This document shows positions 47,738-61,017 of a stretch of 64,000 nucleotides of DNA, one piece after another. Made by a program: the position numbers and the translations under genes. The notes under the pieces were generated by a model. It saw only the letters and a list, made by a program, of their open reading frames with translations, searched no databases and had not been told where the DNA came from. How positions within the stretch are numbered: the first letter of the stretch is position 1; each line of letters begins with the position of its first letter. Origin of the DNA: Panorpa germanica (Eukaryota > Arthropoda > Insecta > Mecoptera > Panorpidae); the NCBI GenBank assembly GCA_963678705.1, contig OY783221.1:8928001-8992000 (forward strand), read 5' to 3'.

Positions 47738-48844
47738 TTTGATTAAGAAACAGATGGACGTAGTGGTAGTCAGATCTCTTACTAACAGGAGAGAAAAAAA
47801 TTGAAGTGGCAGTTGTATGTAAGTCTCAACATTAAGTTTGGTCATGTAAATGCGTTCTGCCAGCCTCCACTCGCGTTTCAGTAAAACAATCCCTTGTGTT
47901 AATGCTGATGGTGCGTTAGCTTGCATGTATGTATAACGACAGCACTTGTACAAACTTGAACAAAAGTTTTTACTTACTTAACAATAAATAATTCCGCTTA
48001 TACTACGCAGAAACAATAAAACTTTTGTATCATATTGTACCACAACAACGTACTTAATATGACAGTGTAACATAAAACTTTGTCAGTGAAAATTGGAAAG
48101 ATAAGACTGAAAAATATGAAACAATTTTTAGTTTTTCAACAAATGGAATAATATATCTGTTTACCTCTTAATCTCAATGAAACTTTGAAAGTAAATCAAC
48201 ATATACTCGTACACAATATTATGGCTAACTTGCTGCGGTCCCGATACTTTGTTGTGTGGTAGGTAGGTAAGTAAGTATATACATTTCTAAACTTAACTAG
48301 AAAGGTAACTTTTCTCATTCATACTAGAATATTTCTCCTTCAAGTTTTTTCCCTTTAGTACTGGTATTTCCCGTTTTTCACTTCTTTGTCTGTTTTAATA
48401 ATATACCTCAATATTTTATTCAACTTAGAAAAGAAAGTTTTGCTACTACTCCTACTTCTTTCTTGAAACGAACAACACAATCAAACTTTTGACTTACTTT
48501 TAAGTGCATACCTTTTATGAAGTCAAACTTTAACGATATTTTAACTTTTGATATTGAAATTACATTGTCTTAAATTAGTTACATGAGACCAAAGATAATG
48601 AATTATCCCCTTGAGTCCTTCTTTGTGAGATAATTTTATCGATAACTTCTTTGAAATTCTTGCACAAAAATTATCGATAAATTTATTTGGTTTCATTCTT
48701 GCGAAATTTTGTTTAAGCTTAATTAAGTCCACTAATCACAATCGCACAAACAATATATATACGATAGCATTTTTTTAGTAATCGATAAAACATAATCGAT
48801 TGTAAAATTGAATCATAAATTGTAAAATATTGATGTAATAAATT
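47738..48844. other. Non-coding DNA
   Basis: A short inverted pair (ttatcgataa words) recurs at 48638-48680. The small minus frames show no motif. Confidence 0.45.
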
Positions 48845-48912
48845 GTAAAATATTTGATGGTGGCTATGAAGAATAAAAGTCAAGGCAAATAAATAAATAA
48901 ATATAAAAAAAA
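48845..48912 (+). mobile_element. LINE family C 3' tail
   Basis: gatggtggctatgaagaata...agtcaaggcaaataaataaa followed by an A-rich tail is the family C terminus only. Confidence 0.65.
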
Positions 48913-49674
48913 ACAAAAATAATAAAAACCATACTGAAATTGTATTTCTTTGTTAATGAAACTCAAATTGCTGTTTTTATAGCAATATCCATAACAACCA
49001 TATACATAGCTCGTACTGACCAACAAGAATGTCTTAAGATAATCCTGCATCTAATATGTGTTCATCCTTACACTACTGCTGTTTCAAATTCATCGTGAAC
49101 TATCCTTTACTATTACAATTGTGTCATACAAGTGGAAAGCAAAGAGTTGATTCAGAGCATAAGTGCTATTGGATTTTTTTTGAACGATAAAACATTATGT
49201 TAGGACTATTACAGTTGTTCTTTGTTAAAGCATTTAAGGGTTCTATTTCGACGCCGACGTTGATACCGACGCAGAGCTCGTAAATGGAGAGCGGACTTCA
49301 GGGAATACAGGAATTTAAATCGAATTGTCAAAGTTGAAATAAATGTAGATGTTATGTAAAAAATACTATTATAGTCACGCCTTCAAATAATAATTTGTCT
49401 TGGGTGAATATACAGGGTGAATATACAAGGTCCTCTATTTATCTTCTCTTGTTTGTGGCTTGTGAACTCTTTTTTTAGGGGTCGTTTTTTTATTTTCAAT
49501 TGCAATAATTTTAAATACGTGCATATTAGTAATTTCATTTTCCTAATATCCAAAAGGGCAAGTTATATCTATATCAAATTTTAATTTCAATTTTGCCGCA
49601 AATTTTAGATATGCGTAATACCTCACAGAAGAAGTAAGTAATCGAGATTAGTTTTATTTTTTCACAAAGTTCGT

Positions 49675-49920
49675 AATATAATACTTCAAGGGATATACAA
49701 ACCAGTAAGTAGAGGTATATTACGTATCACACTCGTTCGATTTTCCATAACATTGAATCCCTTTATTAATTAGAGATAAAATGACTAATATAATTTTATT
49801 ACCTTCTAACATATAAGGAGTTAAATAGGAGAAAAAATAATTGTACTTTTTAGGTACTGGTAGCCAACTTTATCAATATATAGTTTCGGTTTATAGAAAC
49901 TAAGTCTTGGTTAACAAGAC
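49675..49920 (+). repeat. R6 repeat, copy 5
   Basis: gtaatataatacttcaaggg, tattacgtatcacactcgtt, cattgaatccctttattaat, ggtagccaactttatcaata and a final gaaactaagtcttgg follow family order. Confidence 0.6.
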
Positions 49921-49999
49921 CATTGTTTTTCTTCCGGTTTTACTTCTTTACATACTAATTAATGTCATTTAAACTAAATTTAACTTAATTTGTAATTAC

Positions 50000-50195
50000 A
50001 TTTAATAATCCTCTTGTTTGTTCTTCTTTCCTATTATCTTTATTCTTACTTCTGCCATCTATTTTCTGCATTCACTCTTTCCTTGTCATACCTCCCTCCT
50101 CCACGCAAAATCCTCTTTCCACACAAACTCTAAATGTGCTCCAATTTCTCCTCTTCCTTCCCACAAATGCAACATGTCTTCTATTTATCAATTTA
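50000..50195 (-). mobile_element. LINE family A fragment
   Basis: The minus strand encodes KTCCICGKEEEKLEHI, the family A knuckle, followed by decayed coding. No tail is identified. Confidence 0.65.
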
Positions 50196-51319
50196 ACTTT
50201 TAATAGTACTGGTGAAAAGGAATTTCTGATCGTTAAGACACTTTTTTGAGTTGTATATCAAGAGCCTTTTTGTTATCACGTTTGTTAACATCTCAGAAGC
50301 AATTTGGTTGAACTCTTTGAAGATGTTCCCATTAAAGTGGCTGGTGCAAGACATTGTACTGGCGGTCACTTTACCAAATCTACGTTAAATATACACAGAA
50401 ACCAAAGAAAATAGTAAACGAGTGTTAATTAATTCACTTTAGACAGCACAAGAAACTGACCCGTGCCCACAAAGTTCACTGCGCATATACTATACCACAA
50501 CAAACCCAACACGTGTGCTTAATTCAAACATCTTAAGATAATTCTTAATACGTATTATTCCACTGGTAAATAATTTATTAGTAAAGTGGTAGAGCTGTAA
50601 AATAGAAGTTAGCTAGCGCTACCACTCTAGTCTTAGAATCCTAGAATCCGAGTCTATGTTTGGATGGGCTGAAGTATAAGTTTCGGGGATGTAAGTGTAA
50701 GAAGAAAACAGAATGTTGATGTAAGGGAACTTACGTAAATAGATTGATCAATCATGTACACTCAATGATATTAACTTTTATGTTATACCGTTGGCATTGG
50801 TGGGATCGTATTCCAGTTCAAATATAAATCACAGTAGCCTACCGTACAGGAGTATGCATTAACATCATGCGAATGGTTCTCAATCTTTGAAGATATACTT
50901 TAAAAAAGAGTCTTAAAAGACTCATCTATAGAATATATATATATAGATATCATTATCTTATTAGTTATACTGGAAATTTGGAGTCGATTGACCGTTTCGA
51001 ACTGGAAATTAATTTTATCAAAGTTCGAATTATTTGTATGACAGCGATTAAGACATTAATCGCGTAGTGACACCAGTTTTTTTTATTTTGAATAAAAAAC
51101 AAATCAGTATTTTTTTTAATTAAAGTAATTGATAGTAGAGAGATATATGTGTAATGTGTTTAAATAAAACGAAAATGAGTAGCGGAATCGTTATTTAAAT
51201 AGGACAATGTAAAGTTAAATATTTTATTAAACATTAAACGGCTTATTGAACATTGATAGTATTTATATAAAAATTAGCATTTGCAAACTTCGATAAAAGT
51301 TTTTGTTTACTTATAGCGG
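50196..51319. other. Non-coding DNA
   Basis: No gene is recognised. A tatata tract lies near 50932-50945. Confidence 0.45.
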
Positions 51320-51327
51320 GTTCAGAC
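51320..51327. repeat. 8-bp target-site duplication, left
   Basis: gttcagac, repeated at 52160-52167 around the foldback element. Confidence 0.75.
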
Positions 51328-52159
51328 CTTAGAGCATATGACCTGAATGTGTGTTCAAATGTGTGCGAGAGAGATAGGTATATGTTCCTATTTGTTCTCT
51401 ATTCACATGCGTCAAAAGTGACAGTTGTCAAGTCAGAGCTGTCTAGATATAATACGTGACAGTTGTTAAATATGACATTATATTGATGTAGAATAATGTA
51501 GATATATATATAAATACTAGCTGTCCCGGCCACGCGTTGCTGTGTCTAACGTTTTTGTCATATTACATTACATAGCGCCATCTATTGAATATTTACTCAA
51601 TCTAGTCAACAGATGTCGCCATATGTCATAATTAATATATAACAGATAATTAATAGACAAATAGACAATAAATTGAGCTGTAAGCTATCCTATCTTTCCA
51701 GGTGGATCAAACTGCACACGGTGTACAAATTTGATTAAAATCGGTTAAGTAGTTTAGGAGTTATTCGCGGACATACACGGACAAACAACGTGACACGTAA
51801 TTTATATATATTAAGATAAATATAACTAAAAACGTGAGTTCTGTCCACTCGAAATATCAACTATGTTGCCTGTTGTCTCTATAGCGACATCTATGGCGTT
51901 CATGAGTATACATTTTTACTGATACTGTTTTACCGACAGACGATCTTTTTAAGAAATATAATTTCTTTACATATTTAATATTTATTATATCTTAATAGAA
52001 TATTAATATTTAATATATCTAGACAGCTGTCACTTTTAAGGCATGCGCATAGAGAACTAATAGGAACATATACCTTTCTCTCTCGCACACATGGCGAACG
52101 CACTTTTAATCTATAAGAAATATAGGCTATTCACTCTTCATATATATTAATGCTCTAAG
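51328..52159. mobile_element. Foldback DNA element with 8-bp TSD, carrying a Helitron
   Basis: The ends cttagagcat...atgctctaag are inverted repeats. Long subterminal inverted arms follow: gtgtgcgagagagataggta...ttctctatt...gcatgcg at 51360-51425 matches inverted sequence at 52030-52095. The exact 8-bp duplication gttcagac flanks it. The duplication length suggests a hAT-, P- or MULE-like mobiliser. No transposase is present. A Helitron sits at 51517-51816. Confidence 0.75.
51517..51816 (-). mobile_element. Non-autonomous Helitron, copy 3, nested
   Basis: On the minus strand it begins A|TCTTAATATATATAAATTAC and ends CTAG|T, as in copies 1 and 2. It is nested in the foldback element. Confidence 0.8.
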
Positions 52160-52167
52160 GTTCAGAC
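52160..52167. repeat. 8-bp target-site duplication, right
   Basis: Second gttcagac copy flanking the foldback element. Confidence 0.75.
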
Positions 52168-52431
52168 TTGCGTGTTTGGGTTCAAACATTTGGTGTTTGT
52201 ATACAAAGACAGATATATGTGACACATAGTTCGTGCTCAGTTGGCAAACATTTGGAATTCGCAGACAAAGCACGCAAATATTTGCTACGGGCATATTCTA
52301 GGTGTCATATACACATGCTTTGTTGACTATGAATAAAAAAAAAACATATACATAACTTAACATAAAAATATTTATACATAAATATCAATATACATCAAAA
52401 TATTTTCTATAGTTCAAATTACGAGAGTTTG

Positions 52432-52617
52432 GCGGCGACTCATACTTAAAACAAGTTGTGGGGTATAATCTGCCGATATAACAAGCGCAGACTCATTTAT
52501 TTTTCTATAATGTTTATAGAAACGAAAAAGATAAAATTCATTATCGTATTATAGATTTATACTGCTCATATAATCTCTTTTAAGTATAAGTCGCCGCCGA
52601 ACTATCATGATTTGGAC
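52432..52617. mobile_element. TA-flanked MITE, family T1 copy 2
   Basis: gttcaaattacgagagtttg and its inverted partner flank 186 bp, with TA on both sides (52430-52431 and 52618-52619). Same core as 16885-17094. Confidence 0.75.
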
Positions 52618-52619
52618 TA

Positions 52620-53356
52620 TATATTGTTTATTATTTTAAAATGGTAAAAAAATGATTATCCATACTTAAATATTTTTAAATATGAAAGTATTTAGTCAAA
52701 CAAACAAACGAAAGTTTGGATGATTATTTTGGGATTTGAATGTTGGTCATATTTTAGAAATAAGTATGGACAGGTGGTTCGACAAATAATCGTGTATGTC
52801 TATTTGACCTCAAATAATTGGCAAACAGCACAACTAATTCAACACGCAAATGTGAACCCGCCATTATATATCGTACTACTCGTAGTACAACTTTTGTATC
52901 ATATTGAACCACGAGAATGTAGTTATATACTGGTAATATGTTACGTAAACCAAATATAATAATGCATCATATTTATTTAATATATTTTTTACCTAAAGTT
53001 ACTTACTAAAACGTATTTTTATTTAACTTCTGATTTTCCTTTTTTATGATTACCTTTAAGACAGCACACTTGTTAGATTGAAGAGATATTTTTCCGGCTA
53101 TTAATATCTTCTGGGCATGTTCAAAGTGTACGTAAAACACATAAAATTCATATTTCAATCGTTTACATATTTATCTAGTGATTTATCTTCGCTATTTCAG
53201 TCAAAATTATATTTACGGTTAATATTATTTATTTCACTAGTATAATAATTTTTCCATATTTTAACATTCATATTTTAAATTACATTAAATGTTAATATAC
53301 CTGTAACCTACATATTTACAAAAAACAAAAATTTCGTTTCGATAAATAAATCTGAA
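52620..53356. other. Non-coding AT-rich DNA
   Basis: A 79-codon frame at 52720 shows no motif. No gene is recognised. Confidence 0.45.
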
Positions 53357-53362
53357 TTTATT
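53357..53362 (-). terminator. Poly(A) signal for the secreted-protein gene
   Basis: AATAAA on the minus strand, about 57 nt past the stop codon of the 107-aa ORF. Confidence 0.55.
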
Positions 53363-53418
53363 CTGATCCTTATTCTGTGATGTACTCCATTATTTTTAAA
53401 ATTTTTGAAATAATTTAA

Positions 53419-53742
53419 TTATAATAATTCATCATGGACATGTACGGCAGGAGTTTTCCGCTTTTTTTTCAAGGTTTTCCTTGGGGCTGCGGTTCTCCAA
53501 CCACCTTGGCCCGCTTGGCAGAATCTGTTTGGGGGGTCCTCACCAACAACAATCGCTTCCTTGTCGCACCGGCATTCACAATTAGCATCACCTCCGCCTT
53601 TGGGATCATTCACTATTGGACAACATACCTTATCTTGCATCATACCGCAATCATTTCCAACACCAAACGGGCCACCACGCGCCAGGTTTAAACAGAATAT
53701 AATCCAAACTATAAATGCAAATACCCATTTATAAAAATCCAT
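53419..53742 (-). CDS. Secreted cysteine-rich protein, 107 aa
   Basis: The start is the ATG at 53742 in good context (aaaaATGG); the frame upstream has no ATG. Residues 1-23 form a signal peptide (KWVFAFIVWIIFCLNL, then ARG with predicted cleavage after Gly23). The mature part has seven Cys (32, 40, 41, 55, 57, 59, 75) in a C-x7-CC-x13-C-x-C-x-C-x15-C pattern, with PNRFCQAGQGGW after it. The C-terminus is basic (KTLKKKRK, 89-96) and ends HVHDELL, close to but not the same as an HDEL retention signal. GC is clearly higher than in the flanks, which supports coding. I do not recognise the family; it may be a secreted immune, salivary or cuticle-associated protein or a peptide precursor. An odd Cys count allows a dimer. 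Confidence 0.72.
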   Translation of the reverse strand: MDFYKWVFAFIVWIIFCLNLARGGPFGVGNDCGMMQDKVCCPIVNDPKGGGDANCECRCDKEAIVVGEDPPNRFCQAGQGGWRTAAPRKTLKKKRKTPAVHVHDELL

Positions 53743-54169
53743 TTTTGGGCATAATAAAATCACTAAGTTTAATAAAGTTTTTTTAAAATAGTTCGACTTA
53801 ACTGTTCGATGTTATCTAATTAGTAATTAATATTCAATTGTTTTCCATAACACGCCACCTAATTGAATACGGGAAACAATAAAACAAAAATCAGGCCTAC
53901 TTTACAGTCTTAAAGCATACTTCAACACATTCATTTTTTATTTAAATTTATTTATATTACGATCTGACATATCACAATACATATAGATATTTAATAAAAG
54001 GTGTTAAACTTAATAAAATTAAAATTGTACGGTATAAGTCCAAAGAAAAATTGTATGTATTTGTTATTTTACTTAATTAAAATCTGTACTCTACGGTACC
54101 TCTTCAGCCTACTGAAGGTAGTCCTGTGCTCTATTAGAGTGGTCACTAATGTACAAAGTGGGGCCATTA
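53743..54169. other. 5' flank of the secreted-protein gene
   Basis: On the minus strand an initiator-like aacagtt lies near 53800. No clear TATA box is seen. Nothing else is recognised before the mariner. Confidence 0.35.
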
Positions 54170-54931
54170 AATAACGGGACTGACGCTGTTAAATATTTTA
54201 TTTTGATTTCATATATATTTTCTTATCACCTTCAGTACACACCACTGCTCTGTCACTACACCGCTTTCAGCTCCCTTCTTTCTTTCTTTTTCACAGCTTC
54301 AACGGACTCTAGTCTTGGTTCTTTTAATGCAGATTTCACCCTAGGAAACAGAAGTCGCATGGCGTAAAATCCGGTGAATAAAGCGGATGGTCCAACATTG
54401 GATGTTATACTTTGCTAGAAACGGTTGGCATCATTTTCGCACACACTTTTTACAAGTTAAAATCATGTAAAATTTGCCGTACGGATTCTTTATCAATTGC
54501 TACACTGTCAGTAATCGCCAGTAATCGCACGAATACTTAACCGACGGTCAGATCGAACGAGATTACCGATATTTTCATGTGTTTTTGACGTGGAAGAGCG
54601 ATCGGGGCGAGAATCATCATGAACGTCTTCTCTGCCATCTTGGAACCACTTAAACCACTCAACTTTCATTGTCGTACACTTCTTTCAATAAGATATAAGT
54701 TTCAGTAGCGGTTTCCTCAAGTTTCATGTGAAATTTACACTTAACACTTAACACTTTTCCGGCGAAACAATAAAAATAAATCTAATGCGAACGAAGGCAC
54801 GGCTATACTGATTTGTTTACAGAAGCGGAGAGGCACTGCATTCGAAAGAGAAGGCTTCACGATAAACAGCTGTTAGTCGCTATCGTATGGCGGATACACA
54901 CTTCTTCTACAGCAGGATCAGTCTCGTTATT
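54170..54931 (-). mobile_element. Decayed mariner element
   Basis: The terminal repeats aataacg(g/a)gactga are inverted at the two ends and flanked by TA (54168-54169 and 54932-54933). The minus strand holds, in shifting frames, KLEETATETYILLKEVYDN, WFKWFQDGREDVHDDSRPDR, STSKTHENIGNLVRSDRRLS and, further on, a LFPRVKSALKEPRLESVEAV block. This is the order of a mariner transposase from DNA-binding domain to the third catalytic region. Stops, frameshifts and a central deletion make it non-functional. Confidence 0.85.
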
Positions 54932-57900
54932 TAAAAACTGCACCTCGTATTTGGATGGTTCACACTCGGTCTTTTTATTTCATAGTTCAAATTTTAATGT
55001 AATTCAAATTTGTCTCATTGTAGATATGGTAAGCTCATTGTGCAGTCTTTCGTTTGTAATATTCCTAGGCGCATCTACAATCATGCACAATGTTTTTGAT
55101 TGAAATGTTTTTTTAGATTTCAATGTTTGAGTTAGTTTATTTTTTCCAAAGCTTGTGGGTTACACAAGTCCATATACATACAATAAAGCATCTGACGTAT
55201 TTGTTATTTACAAATAAATATTATATCTCTAAGTACTTGTGAAGTGCTTACACAAACTAAGACGTTCAACCAGGTTGTTTACTCTACTTAATACACAAGC
55301 AGCAACGCAATTCTCAATAATTTTGTAAGACGTCTTTATACACAATTACCTACAGCATTAAGTAATTCTTAGTAATAACCTTAAGTCATCGATGTAAATA
55401 ATACTCAACGCGTTAATTTAGTTCACATCGTTAAACAATTATTAGTATTAATAAAATAAGCTTTGCTTCAAAATATTAGCTATTGTTTAATTTAGGAGAA
55501 ATAAACATTATAAGTAGGTATTACACTGAATTTTGTGAAATTCAAGAGCACCATCTTATACGTATTTTGCTCTCAAATATTTTCCCTGTAAACAATTTAG
55601 CTTAGTGATTTTTGGCTGAACATAAACGATATATGCTGCCTCTTTCATATCTCAAACTGTCCCTTTTCTTTACAACTCAAATTCCACCGGTAGACAAAGA
55701 AAAAAGATTTTTATCTGTTCGCTTTACATGATTTGTATAATTCCTTTTCAACTAACATACTTGCAGCAATGTTCTCGCCCATCGCGTAGACTATATTACA
55801 AATTTGAAAACATCTTATCTTGTAATACTTTTAACAGTAAAACAAGAACACAGAAATAACTTATAAAAGATAGCCCCATTTTTATTCATCCTACAATTCA
55901 TATTCTTAGAAAATCTTTTTGTGATCTTAAATACTTCATATACATCAAGTTAAAAAGAATATTATAGCCGCTATCAGATGGCAGCAGCAGCTTATCCAAC
56001 ATCTGGTTCCTCTATACCAGGAAGTAAAATTAATACGTAGCTATTTCTCTACAACCGGTTACGAGCTACGTTGTTAGTTCTACGGTTCTACGGCGAAGCT
56101 GCTACGATATAACGCACTTTATTATTCCACCAACAATACGAAATAGCTAAACATTATGAGTGACTAACTGGCATAGATATTACCCCCGATAAGAGGGTTG
56201 AAAGTTGATGGTATCGCCGCAAGGGCATCAGAGCGCGGCTAACGCAGACATTATTGAATGCACAATAAGCTGGCGGCACCGTTTATAGTCCACCAAAAAA
56301 TATCCTTCCTAAAAATAAAAAAAGGAACTAAACTACAATGGGAAAATAGGGAAAAGCTCTCTGTGGAAATATCCATTTCTCTAAAGGGTGGAAAGGGGAT
56401 AAATGGGAGATATTGTGTTCATACTCATACTATCCTCTCGTAGAATGTACTTACAGATGAATGGGCGGTAGATTGACTCAGATATGGTTCAGATAACAAT
56501 TGAGTGTATTACCAGAGAGATGCTGTGTAGTCTGTAGACTGTAGCTTGTACTGTACTGGAGGATGGGAAATTTGTTAACTTGGAAAAATTGTCAATGCTT
56601 TGATTAAAAAGGGCGGTGAAGTTGAGTTATTTATCGTGAAAGTGACTAAACGTTACGTAGAAATAAAATCAATTTCATTAAAAATTCTACAAAAATGTAT
56701 ATTATATTCGAAGCGTTTATAAATATACTCAAACCAAGTTAAATTACGTTTAAGGACCAATAGATTACGAGTAAATATTAATGTGTTTATATAGTTAGCT
56801 TCATTAATTAACGTAGGTATTATTATTGCGTTAGAATATTTATTAGCTGAATTTAATACACTGCAAATACAATTATTTTAATTATTTAAACTAATTTTAA
56901 TTTGATTCAAGCGTGGTTTTTTATAATTTATCAGTTCCGTGAAGAAACTAAGTACGTTAGTCTTCAGCGAGGTGAACTGATCAAAAGAGAGAAGTAGTTA
57001 TTGTTGTTTAGAGGTCTTTACTAACTGAGTGTTAGACTTAATCTGTAATATTTTTACCTGTCTAGCCTATATAAAACTTTTGTAAAAAGTGTTGCAATAA
57101 ATTTAGGTACTATTGCCATAGTTATGGGGGTACCCGACGTCTGAAAGACCGTTCAATAATACGTGTACAAAGTCAAAAGTCATCTTTAAAATATTTATGC
57201 TAGTATAGAATGGAGGATAGTTGTAATAACACTTAAAAACAAATTTATTTATACTACATTGTAATAAAATTTTCGAAAAAGCGCCTTAGACGCCTTTTTC
57301 TTAGGCTTAGACTGCACTGTGAAAAAGAATATCGATGAAATAAATCCGTAATTTTGTAATCCATTGAATCATATAAATTTACATGCACTTTCCCTTTTAA
57401 AAATAGCTATTCTTTTTTACAGTACAGCTGTAGCGTAAGAAAGAGGCGTCTAAAGCAATTTTTCGATCAATGTTTTACAATTTTTTTTATTACTAATAAT
57501 TGGTGAATGCAATTTGATAGACCCAATTTAATCGAGCTCTGAGTTTAAAAATCCTACGTCTATAACAAAGATAATCGCGCAGTACAACCTTGGACAAGTG
57601 CATGCAATGGAGCGTCAGCGTTGATATAACAAAGCATGGAATTTAAACGTCGAAAATATAATAAATACATAATATGAAAAAAAAACCTTATAAAGTCTAT
57701 CAAAAATAGAAGTAACATCAAACAAATTTAAACATAAAAAAGGCATTTAGGTGCGTACTGTAGTTAGATGGTTAATTTTCTTTACCATATATTTAAGAAA
57801 TTAGGAATAGACAGCATAACAATTAGAATTCAAATCACTGTAAACAATATTAAACAATAATCCAAAAATAACAATTAGCGCTCAATTTATAATTTACAGC

Positions 57901-59979
57901 AGTACATATTGTATTTCTATAAACAATCGAAGTTTTGCAAGCGTCGACATACAAATTGTTTACAGAATTATGAACTTAGCAAGTTTCCGAACCATTATAA
58001 ATACGAGTATATTCAATATCAGGCTTTGCAAAGCATTCAGCAAGTTTCACGGTTTTACACAACAATAGTGTGTTGTCGTAATATTTGAAATAGTCTGCAA
58101 ACAATTACGTCATCAATTCGAACACGTTGTTTAGTTGAATTGTCTCATGTGTATATTGAATCTCCCCAATTTGGAACATGTTTGAACAGGTCTATTCAGA
58201 AAATCTTCTAAGCAATAACAGTTCACCAAATACAGCCTAAATATCTAATACACCAATTTCAATAGTAGATGTGCTTTATGTATACATCAGGGCTCCCACT
58301 TCTGAATTTTTCAACCCAGATCTGGGGTTTTAGATTGTCAGCTGTATATATCTGTATATATCCTATATCTCGGTTTTTGGTAATTTGAGATATAGGCTGA
58401 AAGGCAATTATGATTAGGTACAAGTTTTTTCTAGGTTATTTTGAATATCAGCTCTATGAATAGTATAGTTCCCAGAGTGAATATGAAGTCTAAGAATACG
58501 TACAATGATAAGTAGAAAGAGAGAGGTATATGAATCAGGCATTTACTTTATCTTACTGTAAACTATGTGTTGTTAGGCCTGCTGAGTATTTGTTACTATT
58601 TCTGACATAATAATAATAATAAAATACAATTATTTAAAGACAAGCCTGAGGCACTATTATCAGAGAGTATTGCTGTACATTTTAAATGTAGAGTGTAATT
58701 GGCTTATCTATAGTAGTTTTTTATTAGTTTTTTATAGTCTATTTGGTTTTTATTATGTAAAATATCCAAATAAAAGTTATAGGGTCATAATATGATATTC
58801 TTTTACGCAAAATTGAAACCATTATTATTAAAATATTAATTTTTACTCATATTTAGTGAAATATACTCAACTTGTGTATAACGTATAAGCGTTACACAGA
58901 ATATTAGTTTCTAAACTATTTATCCATCGCGTTATGTTCCTATAGGTCAAAGTATCTCCACTTCTGAGGTCATTGTAGGAAGGTCAGAGTGGTTGGAACT
59001 ATTCTATATGACAGCTAATAAAATATACGATCAGTTAGTAACAAGACCATGATCACAATGTCCATTAAGTAATACCAGTAGCCATTCACCTAGAATGAGA
59101 TACACCAGGTCCTTTATTAATAGGTAGCACAGGTGTAATTCAGATAATATCAATCTACTAATTCATGCTTTAATTACTAAAGCATCTATGTTGTTTATTG
59201 ATTAAATGATAGAGTTCTTTCACCTTCATAAACTGAAGCAGCTACATAAGCCTTTGCACGCACTAGAGACGAGACTAATGTTACGTAGAGTGCACGGCTT
59301 ATTTATATTCTTTTATTTGAAGTAATCATAAAAAACTAATTTGGATTTCATTTAATACTTTATTAATGTATAACTTGCAATCACTGTTGGTTCATTGCTT
59401 TCTGACCTTTATCTAAGTAATCTACGGTCAAATAACAATGATGATACGTGCTACAATACAACTGTTACAATAGCGCTACTAGCGCCTGAGAATAAAATGT
59501 GAGATATTATAAGTTTTGTTATAATGAATAACTAGAAAATGCATTAAACATTTGCGTTATAAATTATTAAATATCCTACTTATGTTTATTATATAAAATA
59601 ATTTTAAGAAATAATTTACTGTACTCTAAAATTGTTCAACTGTTTTAAGAGAATCAAACTATGATACAAACAAAAACATATTTGTATTATTTTGCAAAAA
59701 CAATCGTCTTAATTCTTAAAACATAGGATAGAAAACCATAGTTTAATTAAGATTCTCTTAATGATGGAATATGTCGTTTAGGAAAACACGTAAATGAAAT
59801 TTCGCTTCAGAAACGAAACTATAAGCATCTTCCTAATGTAAAATGGTCTCTAAGTTTTCTTTTCCTTTAGTTTTAAGGCGATTTTAACATCTTTGGTAAT
59901 ATTCACCGAAACTTTGCATATAAATCTTGTGGATCAAATCCCTCTCAACGACTTAGACAACAATCAAACTAGGAAAATA
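54932..59979. other. About 5 kb of non-coding DNA
   Basis: No gene is recognised. The 96-codon frame from 54813 overlaps the mariner end. An inverted pair (aagagaatcaaactatg / catagtttaattaagattct) at 59648-59760 may be a small palindromic element. Confidence 0.45.
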
Positions 59980-60046
59980 TTGCGTTGGATGAGAATCGAA
60001 CTCAAGCAGCCAAACATCAACACTCTCGGTCACAATCTTTAGGTTT
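59980..60046 (-). repeat. tRNA-derived SINE head
   Basis: The minus strand reads gattgtgaccgagagtgttg then gagttcgattctc (B box). Colinear with 23951 and 7898. Confidence 0.55.
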
Positions 60047-61017
60047 TCTTCAAGCGTCTATTCTCGCCTGTAAAAATCTGAAGCTTCTTGAAAACACTAC
60101 ACTCGAATCTATTTTTCATCTTTTATTGTATTTTTTATCTCTTTCTCTCTAATACATTTTATATTTGCCACACATGGTATATACTCGTATTTTATTTTTC
60201 CTTATTTACCAAGAATATCTCAATTCTAGCTTGTGTTTTATTTCCAACATCATTATACTTTTTAAATATATATTTTAGGGTTGTCTGCTGTATCACCTTT
60301 AGGGTAAAATGCTAACACAGTTTTTTTCACTGTGCGTTATCTATTTTTCCGTACACATTTATTGCTGATATTTATTCTATATTTATGATGATGTCAAGCT
60401 GTGTCAGCTATAAACAGAAACTTACATCTTCTTCGTTTTCATTAAAAAAAGGAAAACATTGACGCTGAAAGGGTGTAGATGAAAATCCAGGGGATCTACA
60501 AGAAAACAACGCCATCTATTTATGCGCTAGAAGCATACCTTTACAGACCAGATTCTTATGAAATACGACAGTAATATTTAATTAATTTCTACATTAATAT
60601 TTAGCTCCAGATTTTCTGAATGAAAAACAAAATGGTTTAGTGTGTCTGCGCTGTAGGCGGAAAATGTTTTTTTTTTATTTATCTACATAACTTTAACTAT
60701 TTTACAGATCTACCAGAAATTTTTCCTGATCTCCTTATTTGCTCTAATTATAGTTTTGTTAATAATGGTTTCTTCCATTTAAGATCGATCTCACACTGCA
60801 TCGGCTTTTGCCGTAAAAGAGTATACTTTTTCATGAGATAACCCTTTCCTTCTTTACCATTACCTTAATGTTTATTTATACAGTACTGTCCACATTTGTA
60901 CTCCATGTAGATCTGTATTGTTTGTAACCGTTTGGGTCCCAAACACAAAAGACAACTCTTTGATACGGCTGATATTATAAATACGGCTGTATGAAGTAAG
61001 TAACACCATAAGAAAAC
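60047..61017. other. Non-coding DNA
   Basis: No gene or bounded repeat is recognised. Confidence 0.45.

Noticed and set aside
53434-53691. 85-codon plus-strand frame over the secreted-protein gene
   Set aside because: Shadow of the minus-strand ORF, which has the signal peptide, cysteine pattern and poly(A) signal.
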